A stretch of DNA of 44,150 nucleotides from Bacteroidales bacterium (GTDB lineage: Bacteria > Bacteroidota > Bacteroidia > Bacteroidales > F082), in assembly GCA_013141455.1 (NCBI GenBank), contig JABFQW010000017.1, positions 1 to 44,150 on the forward strand, in the 5' to 3' direction. This document shows, piece by piece, positions 35,951 to 44,150 of this stretch (position 1 is its first letter; each line of letters opens with the position of its first letter). Below the pieces are notes generated by a model. That model ran no database searches. It was not told the DNA's origin and saw nothing but the letters and a program-made list of their open reading frames with translations. The position numbers and the translations under genes were made by a program.

Positions 35951-36940
35951 ATGTCGGGATCGAATTTTGTTGATTATGTAAAAGTATACTGCCGCTCGGG
36001 TAATGGTGGCCCGGGTTCGAGGCATTTCCGCCGTGAAAAATTTGAGCCGAAAGGTGGCCCCGATGGTGGTGATGGGGGAAGAGGTGGTCATGTGATACTA
36101 CGCGGAAATTCGCAGATGTGGACCCTGCTTCACCTGCGCTATGCGCGGCATCTGATGGCCGAACATGGTGAGTCGGGAGGCAAGCAACAAAGTTCGGGCG
36201 CTAACGGCAAAGATGTCTTTATTGATGTTCCTCTTGGAACTGTGGCAACCCATTCCGAAACAGGTGAGCGTTTGGCTGAGATTACCGAAGACGGACAAAC
36301 CATCATCTTAGTAAAGGGAGGACGAGGAGGATTAGGGAATTCAAATTTCAAAACATCAACAAACCAGGCACCTTCTTATGCACAGCCAGGCGAAGATTTT
36401 GAAGAAGCATGGATCATCATCGAACTGAAATTGCTGGCCGATGTTGGTTTGGTAGGTTTCCCGAATGCCGGGAAATCGACCTTGCTTTCGGTTGTTTCTG
36501 CTGCCAAACCTGAAATTGCTGATTATCCATTCACAACCCTTACACCCAATCTTGGTCTGGTAAGTTACTACGACAATAAATCTTTCGTAATGGCCGATAT
36601 TCCGGGAATTATTGAAGGTGCATCGGAAGGCAAAGGATTGGGATTGAGATTTTTGCGTCATATTGAGCGTAACTCGGTTCTCTTATTCATGGTACCGGCA
36701 GATAGTAAAGAAATCAAGAAAGAATTTGAAATTCTGATCGGTGAACTGGAAGCGTATAATCCTGAATTACTTGATAAAGAAAGATTACTGGCGATCAGCA
36801 AAAGCGATATGCTCGATGATGAACTGAAAAACGAAATCAGAAAACAATTACCAAAAGTTCCTTCTATTTTTATCAGCTCAATAACCGGCGAAGGTATAAA
36901 GGAACTAAAAGATATGCTCTGGAAAGTGTTGGTTAATTGA
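35951..36940 (+). CDS. obg: Obg GTPase
   Basis: A 329-residue ribosome-associated GTPase acting in late assembly of the large subunit. The glycine-rich Obg fold fills residues 1-158 ([14 protein letters not shown]). The G domain follows, with G1 GFPNAGKST (169-177), G3 DIPGI near 216, and a G4-like SKSD near 280. It ends directly after the G domain without the extra C-terminal OCT domain of Bacillus Obg, normal for many Gram-negatives. It starts 65 bases after the acyltransferase gene. Confidence 0.96.
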   Translation: MSGSNFVDYVKVYCRSGNGGPGSRHFRREKFEPKGGPDGGDGGRGGHVILRGNSQMWTLLHLRYARHLMAEHGESGGKQQSSGANGKDVFIDVPLGTVATHSETGERLAEITEDGQTIILVKGGRGGLGNSNFKTSTNQAPSYAQPGEDFEEAWIIIELKLLADVGLVGFPNAGKSTLLSVVSAAKPEIADYPFTTLTPNLGLVSYYDNKSFVMADIPGIIEGASEGKGLGLRFLRHIERNSVLLFMVPADSKEIKKEFEILIGELEAYNPELLDKERLLAISKSDMLDDELKNEIRKQLPKVPSIFISSITGEGIKELKDMLWKVLVN

Positions 36941-36985
36941 CAGTAAACCAGAATAGTATAATAATATTTGATAATAGGGTGCTCT

Positions 36986-37627
36986 ATGAAAATATTGACT
37001 AAAGGGTGTATTTCGATAATTTTATTGCTGATGGGCTTCGTTGCCACATCACAGGAAGTTAAAGTGGAAGATCAGCTTTCTGAAAGCCGGAATAAGAATA
37101 TCAAACACCAGCTCGATTTTCGGTTTAAAGGTGGAAGCGGTGAATTTGAGAAGATTTTCTTCGCGAATGTTGATTATACACCAGAGGCACGTAAAGCATG
37201 TATTCTGGGAGTAGCCATCATGTCGTTCCGCGTTGATTGTAACAACAAAATGAGTGATTTCCGCCTGAAAAACCCGCTTGGATATGGATTGAACGAACAA
37301 ATGGGCAAATTTTTCGCCGCCACCGAAGGTAAATGGAATACCTGCAGCGATGAGAAATATACCCGTTTCGAAATCCCGATACTGTTCACCATCGAAGGTG
37401 TCGAAACAGGTGGCAGAGGATATCTGGTTGTCGAAGGTAAATACCCTGGCTTTAAGTGTAAGGGTGACGCATATTTTTTGGAAGTTTTCAATGAAATGAA
37501 AGCCAAAAACAAAACCAAAAAGGCGCTGCATGCATTGGATGAACTGATAAAGCGCGATCCTTACAATACTACCTATTACGATATGAAAAAGGAATTTCTG
37601 AAAGGGGATGCGGAGGAAACAAAATGA
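36986..37627 (+). CDS. Secreted protein with TonB C-terminal-like domain
   Basis: A 213-residue protein with a cleavable signal peptide (about 1-23, ending ATSQ). Residues about 55-140 follow the TonB C-terminal pattern: YTPEARKACILGVAIMSFRV, then DFRLKNPLGYGLNEQM and a TEGKW turn, then beta strands. Unlike a true TonB there is no membrane anchor and no proline-rich spacer, so it cannot power transport as such. The tail KKALHALDELIKRDPYNTTYYDMK resembles one TPR helix pair. I choose the ATG at 36986 over an upstream TTG at 36968. It overlaps the PAP2 gene by 4 bases (ATGA), implying coupling. Function unknown. Confidence 0.65.
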   Translation: MKILTKGCISIILLLMGFVATSQEVKVEDQLSESRNKNIKHQLDFRFKGGSGEFEKIFFANVDYTPEARKACILGVAIMSFRVDCNNKMSDFRLKNPLGYGLNEQMGKFFAATEGKWNTCSDEKYTRFEIPILFTIEGVETGGRGYLVVEGKYPGFKCKGDAYFLEVFNEMKAKNKTKKALHALDELIKRDPYNTTYYDMKKEFLKGDAEETK

Positions 37628-38202
37628 TGGCGTACCTGAACCAGCTTGATACCCAATTATTTTTATTTCTGAATAGCCTGCATCTGCCGTTTCTCGATCC
37701 GGTTATGATTCTGATAAGTGGCAAACTTACCTGGATACCACTTTATCTCCTTTTGTTGGTCTTGATTATCAGATATTTCAAATGGCAATCGGTCATGATA
37801 CTTTTGTTCGTTGCGTTATTAATTACAGTTTCTGACCAGGTATCAGTAAAAATATTTAAATATGTTTTCGAACGTCCACGACCCTGTCATGAACCCGATT
37901 TGGAAGCCCTGATTCATTTGCCAACAGGGAATTGTGGCGGTGCTTATGGCTTTATTTCGTCACACGCAGCAAACAGCTTTGCTTTGGCGGGTTTCTTGTT
38001 TTTGTTGCTTCGCCGAAGAGTATCATCGATTGGGATCATCCTTTTTACTTATGCGTTTCTTGTTTCATATAGCCGGATTTATATCGGTGTCCATTATCCG
38101 GGCGATGTAATTGCCGGAGGTCTGGTTGGAATCATCATTTCAGTGGTTGTTTGGTTTTTTTACGGATTAGCACAAAAATATTACTGTCAAAAGGCGTGTT
38201 GA
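37624..38202 (+). CDS. PAP2-family membrane phosphatase
   Basis: A 192-residue membrane protein with five or six helices and the three-part PAP2 signature: K-x6-RP seen as KYVFERPRP, SSHAANSF in place of the usual PSGH block, and SRIYIGVHYPGD. Such enzymes remove phosphates from undecaprenyl pyrophosphate, lipid A or phosphatidate on the outer face of the inner membrane. The substrate here is not predictable. The catalytic histidines (in SSHA and GVHYPGD) and arginine are present, so it should be active. Its start overlaps the preceding secreted protein gene. Confidence 0.88.
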   Translation: MMAYLNQLDTQLFLFLNSLHLPFLDPVMILISGKLTWIPLYLLLLVLIIRYFKWQSVMILLFVALLITVSDQVSVKIFKYVFERPRPCHEPDLEALIHLPTGNCGGAYGFISSHAANSFALAGFLFLLLRRRVSSIGIILFTYAFLVSYSRIYIGVHYPGDVIAGGLVGIIISVVVWFFYGLAQKYYCQKAC

Positions 38203-38424
38203 AAAATCTTGTGTTGAATTGATGAACTAATTCCGAAAATTGATAGAAGATAAAAGATAGTCTCGTCATGCTTGCTATGACTTGACCATGTCTCCAAAAT
38301 GCACCAAAACCTCGTAATTATTGTTTTACCTTTGGTGATATTTGGTGTTTTTGTGAATTGGTGGCAATATTAGGTTTTCTCGGAGTGGTCTAACCTTTGA
38401 AAAATAAAATAACAGAGGATGATT

Positions 38425-39198
38425 TTAAAGGAAATTAACCTGAACCGGACTGTTGCGTTCCATTCCCAATAATGACGCCGCATTCCCCTGGTTGATCGCG
38501 AGTTCTAAAAATCCATGAGACCCGAATAAGGCAAGTACATCGGGAACAGGTACATCTAAATAGCTCGTCTGTATCTTTTTCAACCTGTAAATGCTGAAAG
38601 CAATTTCAAAGGCGCGACCTCGCTGTTCAAAACGGAAAACCTTCTCCGAAATATTGGTGATGAGGTTTTCATAAGCATCAATATAAACCACCAATCCTTT
38701 AATTGACCGGCCATCGGTGGTGGGTTGAAACAACAACTTCGAATTTAAGTGGGAGCAGGGGTCACCCAATTGCTCAATCGGCAATCCTTTGGCAATATGA
38801 ACCGCAGCTTTAACAAAACGATCGCGTGTGCTGAATGTGAAATACCCTGTATCGGCTGGTATGTCAAGATGGAATATCTGATCTGCTTCGCTCCCTAATA
38901 TCATCGAGAAAATGCCGGTATCGGCACCTATAAAATAATGCCCTTTTGCTTCAACGGCAATATGCGGGATATCCATCGATTCTTCCGAATTCACGCCAAT
39001 TATATGAATGGTTCCTTTCGGAAAGCTCTGAAAACAGTTTCTGATCGTAAATGCTGCGCCTTCGAGATCGAAATGACGGATAGTATGCGAGATATCCACA
39101 ATCGTGGCCCCGGGTAACTGGGAATAAATGGTTCCTTTAACCGCTGCCAGATAATAATCTGAGGTTCCCCAATCGCTTGTTAAAGTTATAATCGCCAT
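38425..39198 (-). CDS. DUF62-family S-adenosylmethionine hydrolase (hydroxide adenosyltransferase)
   Basis: A 257-residue protein of the SAM hydroxide adenosyltransferase family, related to fluorinase and chlorinase. It would split SAM to adenosine and methionine using water. The N-terminal domain starts with LTSDWGTSDYYLAAVKG, followed by IVDISHTI and the GADTGIFSMIL region near residue 92. The C-terminal beta-barrel carries IDAYENLITNIS and GSHGFLELAINQGNAA, which shape the adenine site. The physiological purpose of these hydrolases is still unclear. It is transcribed alone with a possible -7 element at 39274-39281. Confidence 0.88.
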   Translation of the reverse strand: MAIITLTSDWGTSDYYLAAVKGTIYSQLPGATIVDISHTIRHFDLEGAAFTIRNCFQSFPKGTIHIIGVNSEESMDIPHIAVEAKGHYFIGADTGIFSMILGSEADQIFHLDIPADTGYFTFSTRDRFVKAAVHIAKGLPIEQLGDPCSHLNSKLLFQPTTDGRSIKGLVVYIDAYENLITNISEKVFRFEQRGRAFEIAFSIYRLKKIQTSYLDVPVPDVLALFGSHGFLELAINQGNAASLLGMERNSPVQVNFL

Positions 39199-39273
39199 TG
39201 AACGATTTTAGATATATGTGAAACAATTGGCTTTTAACTAATTAGAGTCAGTATCGGCCATATTCAATTTTTG

Positions 39274-39281
39274 CAAATATA
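39274..39281 (-). promoter_or_regulatory. Candidate -7 element of the SAM hydrolase gene
   Basis: Reads TATATTTG on the minus strand, with a predicted leader of about 70 bases. No -33 element at standard spacing. Confidence 0.35.
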
Positions 39282-39385
39282 AATAAACCTCATCGATTGC
39301 CATGAAAAACCTTGTGTTTAAGGCATAAAAGTTTTTTGTGATTAATTTATTAACCATCGGATAGGGGTGATTGACCGGAAATGAA

Positions 39386-39393
39386 TAATTTTG
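39386..39393 (+). promoter_or_regulatory. Candidate -7 element of phoH-purC
   Basis: TAATTTTG matches TAnnTTTG and would start transcription near 39400. That excludes the in-frame TTG at 39391 as start and supports the ATG at 39424. Confidence 0.45.
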
Positions 39394-39423
39394 GCGAAAA
39401 TTTCTGGATTAATTTTTAAACAA

Positions 39424-40437
39424 ATGAGCGAACAAATCATTCAAATTGAAAATGTAAGTCCGCTTGATCTTTATGGTGCCAACAACTGTCATTTGGAAAT
39501 CATTAAAGGATTGTTTCCAAAATTAAAAATTATTGCCCGTGGTAACTATGTTAAAGTAATAGGCGATCCCGAAGAGATTAAAACTTTTGTTAAACGCTTC
39601 GATCTGTTAACGATTCAAATTGAGCGGTTTGGGAAAGTTACAGCAAAGCAGATTGAAGAAATCATGGTGAACGAGAATGGAATTCATTCAGATGCAGTAA
39701 TCTTATCAAGCGATGTTTTGGTTCATGGGCCAGGTGGTTTGCAGGTTAAGGCGCTCACCCTGAACCAGAAGGCGATGGTAAGTTGTATTGATGAAAACGA
39801 TATGATTTTTGCCATAGGGCCGGCAGGAACCGGAAAAACCTATACAGCAGTTGCACTTGCAGTTCGTGCACTAAAAAACCGATGGGTAAAACGTATCATA
39901 CTCACCCGTCCGGCCGTGGAAGCCGGTGAAAACTTAGGCTTTCTCCCGGGCGATTTAAAAGATAAACTCGATCCTTATCTTCAACCTTTGTATGATGCCT
40001 TACGCGATATGCTCCCGACTCAAAAACTGCTCGCTTATATCGAAGACGGTACCATCGAGGTGGCACCTTTGGCATTTATGCGTGGACGTACGCTTGATAA
40101 TGCTTTCGCGATACTCGATGAAGCCCAGAATGCTACCCGCAGCCAGATGAAAATGTTTTTGACCAGAATGGGAAAATCGGCCAAATTTATTATTACCGGC
40201 GATATTACCCAGATTGACCTCCCATACAAGCAGCCATCGGGCCTGCTACAGGCAATGGATGTGCTGCAGGATGTTGAAGGAATCAGTTTTGTTTTTTTAG
40301 ATGACAAGGATGTTGTTCGACACCAATTAGTTACCCGGATTATAAAAGCCTATCGGACTAAGGTTGAAAATCAGAACTCAGGACCGGAAACCAAAGAAAT
40401 TATTAACGAATCAAATGCTAAAACCAATACCCCATGA
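39424..40437 (+). CDS. phoH: PhoH-family ATPase
   Basis: A 337-residue P-loop ATPase of the PhoH/PhoL type. The N-terminal KH-like part (about 1-110) is followed by Walker [10 protein letters not shown], the family stretch [22 protein letters not shown] and Walker B ILDEAQN. In other bacteria PhoH-like proteins are linked to RNA metabolism and ribosome maturation; the substrate is not certain. The stop overlaps the purC start by 4 bases (ATGA), so they are probably translated together. The ATG at 39424 is preferred because the longer TTG start overlaps the promoter. Confidence 0.93.
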   Translation: MSEQIIQIENVSPLDLYGANNCHLEIIKGLFPKLKIIARGNYVKVIGDPEEIKTFVKRFDLLTIQIERFGKVTAKQIEEIMVNENGIHSDAVILSSDVLVHGPGGLQVKALTLNQKAMVSCIDENDMIFAIGPAGTGKTYTAVALAVRALKNRWVKRIILTRPAVEAGENLGFLPGDLKDKLDPYLQPLYDALRDMLPTQKLLAYIEDGTIEVAPLAFMRGRTLDNAFAILDEAQNATRSQMKMFLTRMGKSAKFIITGDITQIDLPYKQPSGLLQAMDVLQDVEGISFVFLDDKDVVRHQLVTRIIKAYRTKVENQNSGPETKEIINESNAKTNTP

Positions 40438-41386
40438 TGACTGAAGCCATTGTAAAAACGAATTTTATTTTTCCGAAACAGAAAAACCTCTACAAAGGAA
40501 AAGTACGTGACGTGTATAATATCGACGATAAACTTCTGGTAATGGTTGCCAGTGACCGGATTTCGGCTTTCGATGTGGTGTTGCCTAAGGGTATCCCTTA
40601 TAAAGGTCAGGTGCTGAACCAGATAGCTTCGATGTTTTGGATGCTACCAAAGATATTGTCCCAAACTGGAAAATTGCAAGCCCCGATCCGGTAGTTACCA
40701 TTGGCCATTATTGCGAACCTTTTCCTGTTGAAATGATTATTCGCGGTTTTCTGACCGGCAGTTCATGGAGAACCTATAAGAATGGACAGCGCGACATCTG
40801 TGGTGTTCCTGTTCCGGATGGTATGAAAGAACATCAGCGATTCGCAAAACCTATCATTACGCCAACAACCAAAGCTGTCGAAGGTCATGACGAAGATATT
40901 TCGCGCGAAGATATTATTAAGAAAGGTATTGTTTCTGAATCGGATTACAGGCAGCTCGAAGCTTATACGTATAAATTGTATGAACGTGGCAGCCAGATGG
41001 CTGCCAAACAGGGATTGATACTCGTTGATACAAAATACGAATTCGGAAAGGCAGGTGGCAAAATTTACCTGATTGATGAAATACATACCCCCGACTCATC
41101 ACGCTATTTCATTGCTGATGAATATGAAGAACGATTTGCCAAAGGCGAACCACAAAAGCAGCTTTCGAAAGAATTTGTCCGCGAATGGCTTATGGCCAAT
41201 GGCTTTCAGGGTCAAACCGGTCAGGTGGTGCCCGAAATGACAGATGAATATGTGAAAAGTGTTTCGGAAAGGTATATCGAATTATATGAAAAAGTGACTG
41301 GTAATGCCTTTGTCAGAACCGAATCGAAAGATGCGTTGATCAGGATTGAAAATAATATCAACGCTTTTTTAAAAAGTTACCTTTAG
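40434..41386 (+). pseudogene. purC: SAICAR synthetase, interrupted by a one-base frameshift
   Basis: Ligates aspartate to CAIR in de novo purine synthesis. The first 67 or so residues ([31 protein letters not shown]) are read from ATG 40434. After the T4 run at 40635-40638 the frame turns nonsensical and stops at 40694, while the rest of the protein ([12 protein letters not shown] ... [12 protein letters not shown]-like core ... LVDTKYEFG) continues in the -1 frame to 41386. Restoring one T would give a 317-residue enzyme of normal length reading SMFLDATKD. The break lies in a homopolymer, the commonest place for sequencing indels. In a prototroph I would expect purC to be intact, so an error is likely. 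Confidence 0.92.
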
Positions 41387-41421
41387 GATTATTCGTTTCG
41401 CACAATTTCAGGAAAGATTGA

Positions 41422-42291
41422 TCAGTCTAATGCAGTGGAAATATGCTGTAAGGCCGTTACTTTTTCGTGATTTCCGGTACTTAAGTATGATTCAATCAAG
41501 CCATTGACCATTCGTCTGATCATCGTTATATTCGAACAGGGTTTGAAAAAAGAAAGCTGGGGTTCGATTTTCATTTGTTTCACAAACAATTCAATTTCTT
41601 TTCGGGTAAAAACGGCTCCTTTATTATAAGGGTTGAGGTAAAATAGTATTTCTTCATCGGTTTCTTCCCCTTGCTGTAGTGTAAGTGATTCATCAATGTA
41701 AGCAAGAATGAAATGCCGCGGAAGGTCAACCCCATAAATAGGAATATGAAGGCTACGGGCGATTATGATATACAACATACCAATCGATAGCGGGTTTCCT
41801 TTGTGTGTATCGAACAGGTTTTTAAGATAATAATTGTCAGGCGAATAAAGATTTGAGTTATTTCCGCCAAATTTGTTTATTTCGAAAAGAATATGATTCA
41901 GTACTTTAACCTTTTCTAAAGCAGTAAGATTGTTGTTCAGTTCGAGCCACACCTCCTGGGCAATGCGACCAACTTCGCGGGTGATGGTATCAGCATTTAT
42001 ATCCGGATATTGAAAGCGTGTAATCAGCATAAACCCTTTCAGTAAATCATCGGTATTAAATTTTGCCCAATCATGCAGTTCGGTAAAAGTGATGCTGAGG
42101 TTGATATCGCTGATCAACGCCTGAATGCGTTTCTGTAAGCCATCGTCAAAGGTTGATTCCAATGCTGCTTCCAATTCAATGATTGCATTGAAACCATAAT
42201 CATAGATATGTTTTTTCACCTGATCAAATAGTTTTTCATCAGGTTCATCAATCAATCTGATTAGTGCTTTCAATTCGTTAATGTCTTTCAT
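41422..42291 (-). CDS. SirB1-type transglutaminase-like protein
   Basis: A 289-residue protein of the SirB1/Transglut_core2 family. The core (about 95-230) includes an ALEKVKVLNHILFEINKF helix and the block THKGNPLSIGMLYIIIARSLHIPIYGVDLPRHFILAY, where the family histidine is in RHF. The usual cysteine position of true transglutaminases is occupied by serine (PLSIG), so enzymatic activity is doubtful. The C-terminal part is helical. In several genomes such genes neighbour tRNA or release-factor methylation genes; that is not the case here. A -7 element lies 21 bases upstream. Confidence 0.8.
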   Translation of the reverse strand: MKDINELKALIRLIDEPDEKLFDQVKKHIYDYGFNAIIELEAALESTFDDGLQKRIQALISDINLSITFTELHDWAKFNTDDLLKGFMLITRFQYPDINADTITREVGRIAQEVWLELNNNLTALEKVKVLNHILFEINKFGGNNSNLYSPDNYYLKNLFDTHKGNPLSIGMLYIIIARSLHIPIYGVDLPRHFILAYIDESLTLQQGEETDEEILFYLNPYNKGAVFTRKEIELFVKQMKIEPQLSFFKPCSNITMIRRMVNGLIESYLSTGNHEKVTALQHISTALD

Positions 42292-42311
42292 GCTGTCAGT
42301 AAAATATCATC

Positions 42312-42319
42312 CCAAAGAT
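42312..42319 (-). promoter_or_regulatory. Candidate -7 element of the SirB1-type gene
   Basis: Reads TATCTTTG on the minus strand, 20 bases upstream of the ATG. No -33 element at standard spacing. Confidence 0.45.
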
Positions 42320-42562
42320 AGTATCAATAACCTTGCCTGATAGTTAGGTTGAAGTATAAAAAGTTTTGAAAAAAAACTTATCACCGGATAAGGGTAAGCC
42401 TGAAGTTAATTGTCAATACAACCAATACATTCAGAATGCATTTCTGAGGTATTGTTATGTCGTGTAATCACTGTAGTTTGTAAATCAAGGCAGGGACTTC
42501 GGTAATTACATGTTGGAGTGTTAAGTTTTTTTGATTATTTATTGATCTAAGCAGTGTTTTTT

Positions 42563-42593
42563 CTTGGAAGATTCAATGTTTTTGATAAATTTG
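42563..42593 (+). promoter_or_regulatory. Bacteroidota-type promoter of the secreted protein gene
   Basis: CTTG (42563-42566) and TAAATTTG (42586-42593) have the ideal 19-base spacer. The transcript would begin near 42600, giving a leader of about 165 bases. Confidence 0.6.
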
Positions 42594-42763
42594 TCGGTTC
42601 TAATAGGTAGTTTATAGATGCACATCTGCACGAAAGATAGTAAGGTTAGTTTTCATCAGATTGTAAGCACTGGTGTTAATGAGGGGTCTGACAAGACTTC
42701 ATTTTTTTATTTATTTTTTATTTATTTTATTAATCAATTAATTTCTAACTAAATCACTTAAAC

Positions 42764-44150
42764 ATGAGAAAAATTACAGTTTTCTTATTGCTGCTGGTGT
42801 TTGCTTGGACGGGAATGGCAATTGGGCAATCAAATGCTCCGCAAACCGAACAGCAAAAGATCACCATTGATCAGGCAGCAAGACAGTCTGAATCGCAAGT
42901 TCAGCCTGTTTTCGTTCAGGAGGTTCCCGTCGTGACCAGTACCGAGGATAACGTACTGACCATTGGCACAGGAAGCGCTCCAGGGGCCTCACCGGCTCAT
43001 TACATGAACTGGAACAATTATTGGGAGAACAATCGTACCCAAACATTGTATCTGGCTTCAGAATTAGCCGGTCCAAAATTTATCACACAGTTAGCCTGGC
43101 AATTCTCTGCACTCGGCGCTAATCCAAACTGGGTGAATAATGTTGTTATTAAAATCAAGCCAACTTCTGCAGCCAGCCTTACCGCTGGAGCTTACGCCGA
43201 TATGAGTGGTGCGGTAACCGTTTATTCAAGTAGTGGACAATATGTTCCTGCTACCGCAACAGGTTGGGCTGCCCCGATCGACATTACCGATTTTCCATAC
43301 AACGGTACCGATAACCTGATTATCGAAGTTGTATGGGGTGATACAGGAGATTATGGTTATCCTTATTTCCAAAATGCTCAAACCTTAGGTGCTGTTAACC
43401 GCAGTATTTGTGGATACGCTGACAGTGAAACTCCTCCTAACTATGACTTCACATCACTTTACTATTCGAATCTTGCAGTTTACTGGATTCCTTACAATCC
43501 TCCGGGAGACATCGAAGGTATTGTAGCTGATGGTGATGGTGTGCCTGTTGCAAACGCTACAGTTGGTGTTGTAGATGGTGTTAATGTTGCTACCGATGCA
43601 ACCGGATACTATTTTATCGCTAACGTTTGGGGTGGTGACCAGGATATCTATGCAATGAAAGATGGCTGGAATACGATTGAAGCTGCTGTTGTTGTACCTT
43701 CAGGTGGAACATTAAGCCACAATTTCACGTTGACTCAGCCAAGTTTGACCATCAATCCGTTGATGTTCGATGAGATTTTGAATCCAAACGAATATCTGAC
43801 CAAATTTTTAGGAATGCTCAACATTGGCGACGGCCCAGCCGGCTGGACAGCTGAAGTTGTATATCCTGAAGCCTATGTTGTAAACAATATCAACGAAGTA
43901 GAATCAATGGATTTTGCCCAGATGAACCAGTCGAACAACGCATTTGGCGATGATTCACATCTTTCGTTCCAGATGAATGAAGAAGACGGCACCAGAGGCC
44001 TGCTCGATTGTCCTGAAGGAAGTGTATTTGGCAATGCTCCGGTAGGATCCAATAACGGATATACCTCAGATGCCGGAGTAGGTTACTTCTGCTATCAACA
44101 ATATAGTGCAAGTGGTAATTTCAATACAGTGACTTTCTGGTCAGTTGTGT
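42764..44150 (+). CDS. Large secreted protein with carboxypeptidase-regulatory-like domain (3' end beyond window)
   Basis: The first 462 residues of an open frame that continues past the window. A signal peptide (about 1-22, ending AIGQ) is followed by a short low-complexity stretch. A beta-rich domain follows at about 60-240 (WNNYWENNRTQTLYLASEL ... LIIEVVWGD). Then comes a carboxypeptidase regulatory-like domain at about 247-325 (GDIEGIVADGDGVPVANATV ... DATGYYFI). The rest resembles a beta-sandwich spacer. Proteins of this make-up in Bacteroidota are usually exported by type IX secretion with a C-terminal sorting domain, which cannot be checked here. No catalytic motif is seen in the visible part. 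Confidence 0.85.
   Translation, partial: MRKITVFLLLLVFAWTGMAIGQSNAPQTEQQKITIDQAARQSESQVQPVFVQEVPVVTSTEDNVLTIGTGSAPGASPAHYMNWNNYWENNRTQTLYLASELAGPKFITQLAWQFSALGANPNWVNNVVIKIKPTSAASLTAGAYADMSGAVTVYSSSGQYVPATATGWAAPIDITDFPYNGTDNLIIEVVWGDTGDYGYPYFQNAQTLGAVNRSICGYADSETPPNYDFTSLYYSNLAVYWIPYNPPGDIEGIVADGDGVPVANATVGVVDGVNVATDATGYYFIANVWGGDQDIYAMKDGWNTIEAAVVVPSGGTLSHNFTLTQPSLTINPLMFDEILNPNEYLTKFLGMLNIGDGPAGWTAEVVYPEAYVVNNINEVESMDFAQMNQSNNAFGDDSHLSFQMNEEDGTRGLLDCPEGSVFGNAPVGSNNGYTSDAGVGYFCYQQYSASGNFNTVTFWSVV

Larger units (their letters stand above)
42292..42763. other. Intergenic region with two outward-facing promoters
   Basis: About 470 bases between the SirB1-type gene (minus) and the secreted protein gene (plus). 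It holds a minus-strand -7 element at 42312-42319 and a good plus-strand promoter at 42563-42593. A short inverted repeat (CAGAA/TTCTG around TGCAT) lies near 42440. I find no small gene in it. Confidence 0.5.

Noticed and set aside
37049-37531. A 160-codon open frame on the minus strand
   Set aside because: It lies wholly opposite the signal-peptide protein at 36986-37627, which has the better features and an operon overlap with PAP2.
38265-38281. Short inverted repeat GTCAT/ATGAC in the gap after the PAP2 gene
   Set aside because: Only five base pairs with a 7-base loop and no T tract; too weak to call a terminator or regulatory site.

Overview
The window looks like a chromosomal segment of a member of the phylum Bacteroidota. 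Four things point there. Two genes belong to type IX secretion/gliding (a SprE/PorW-type lipoprotein and GldH). Many genes start 15-80 bases downstream of a TAnnTTTG -7 element, in the best cases with a TTTG/TTG -33 element 17-22 bases further upstream. Shine-Dalgarno sequences are weak or absent. Several gene orders are typical of the phylum (sprE-bactofilin-atpZ; holB-ricT-gldH-penicillin-binding protein). Order-level placement (Bacteroidales-like) is a guess. I see no rRNA, tRNA, CRISPR array, phage or complete insertion sequence.

Layout. 1-3605 (all minus strand): 5' part of the site-2 protease rseP, an ATPase with a DUF4143 domain, a small MITE-like element followed by a heptad repeat, and a membrane-anchored M23 peptidase. 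3911-7541 (plus): sprE, a bactofilin, atpZ and a small membrane protein; the ATP synthase genes expected next are absent. 7647-10466 (plus): a pterin synthase, folE, a Bax-inhibitor-like membrane protein and fabD, ending in a clear terminator. 10534-16537: cinA, a nucleoside phosphorylase, an alpha/beta hydrolase and two tandem aminopeptidase P genes. 16691-20102: the three-gene succinate dehydrogenase/fumarate reductase operon with a strong terminator; its flavoprotein gene carries an in-frame stop at codon 55. 20145-22194: a second ATPase, with a triple palindrome over its promoter, and a K+ channel. 22265-29641: holB, then an AT-rich insert (MntA/HepT toxin-antitoxin pair plus a polytopic glycosyltransferase-like protein), then ricT, gldH and a class A penicillin-binding protein. 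29660-33225 (minus): a lipid-linked sugar transfer pair (GT2 and GT39), a cold-shock protein and a small lipoprotein. 33408-38202 (plus): a three-domain acyl-ACP synthetase/ACP/acyltransferase, obg, a TonB-C-like secreted protein and a PAP2 phosphatase. 38425-42291: a SAM hydrolase-type protein, phoH overlapping a frameshifted purC, and a SirB1-type transglutaminase-like protein. 42764-end: the start of a large secreted protein.

Most genes are housekeeping: envelope building and quality control (rseP, M23, bactofilin, PBP1A, PlsC, PAP2, GT2/GT39), surface secretion (sprE, gldH), respiration (sdhCAB) and nucleotide or cofactor metabolism (purC, folE, pterin synthase). The points most worth a second look are the operator-like triple palindrome at 21322-21362, the structured mobile-looking element at 2336-2550, the heptad/octad intergenic repeats at three loci, the AT-rich insert in the holB-ricT neighbourhood, and the two disrupted housekeeping genes (sdhA, purC), which could be real mutations or consensus errors.
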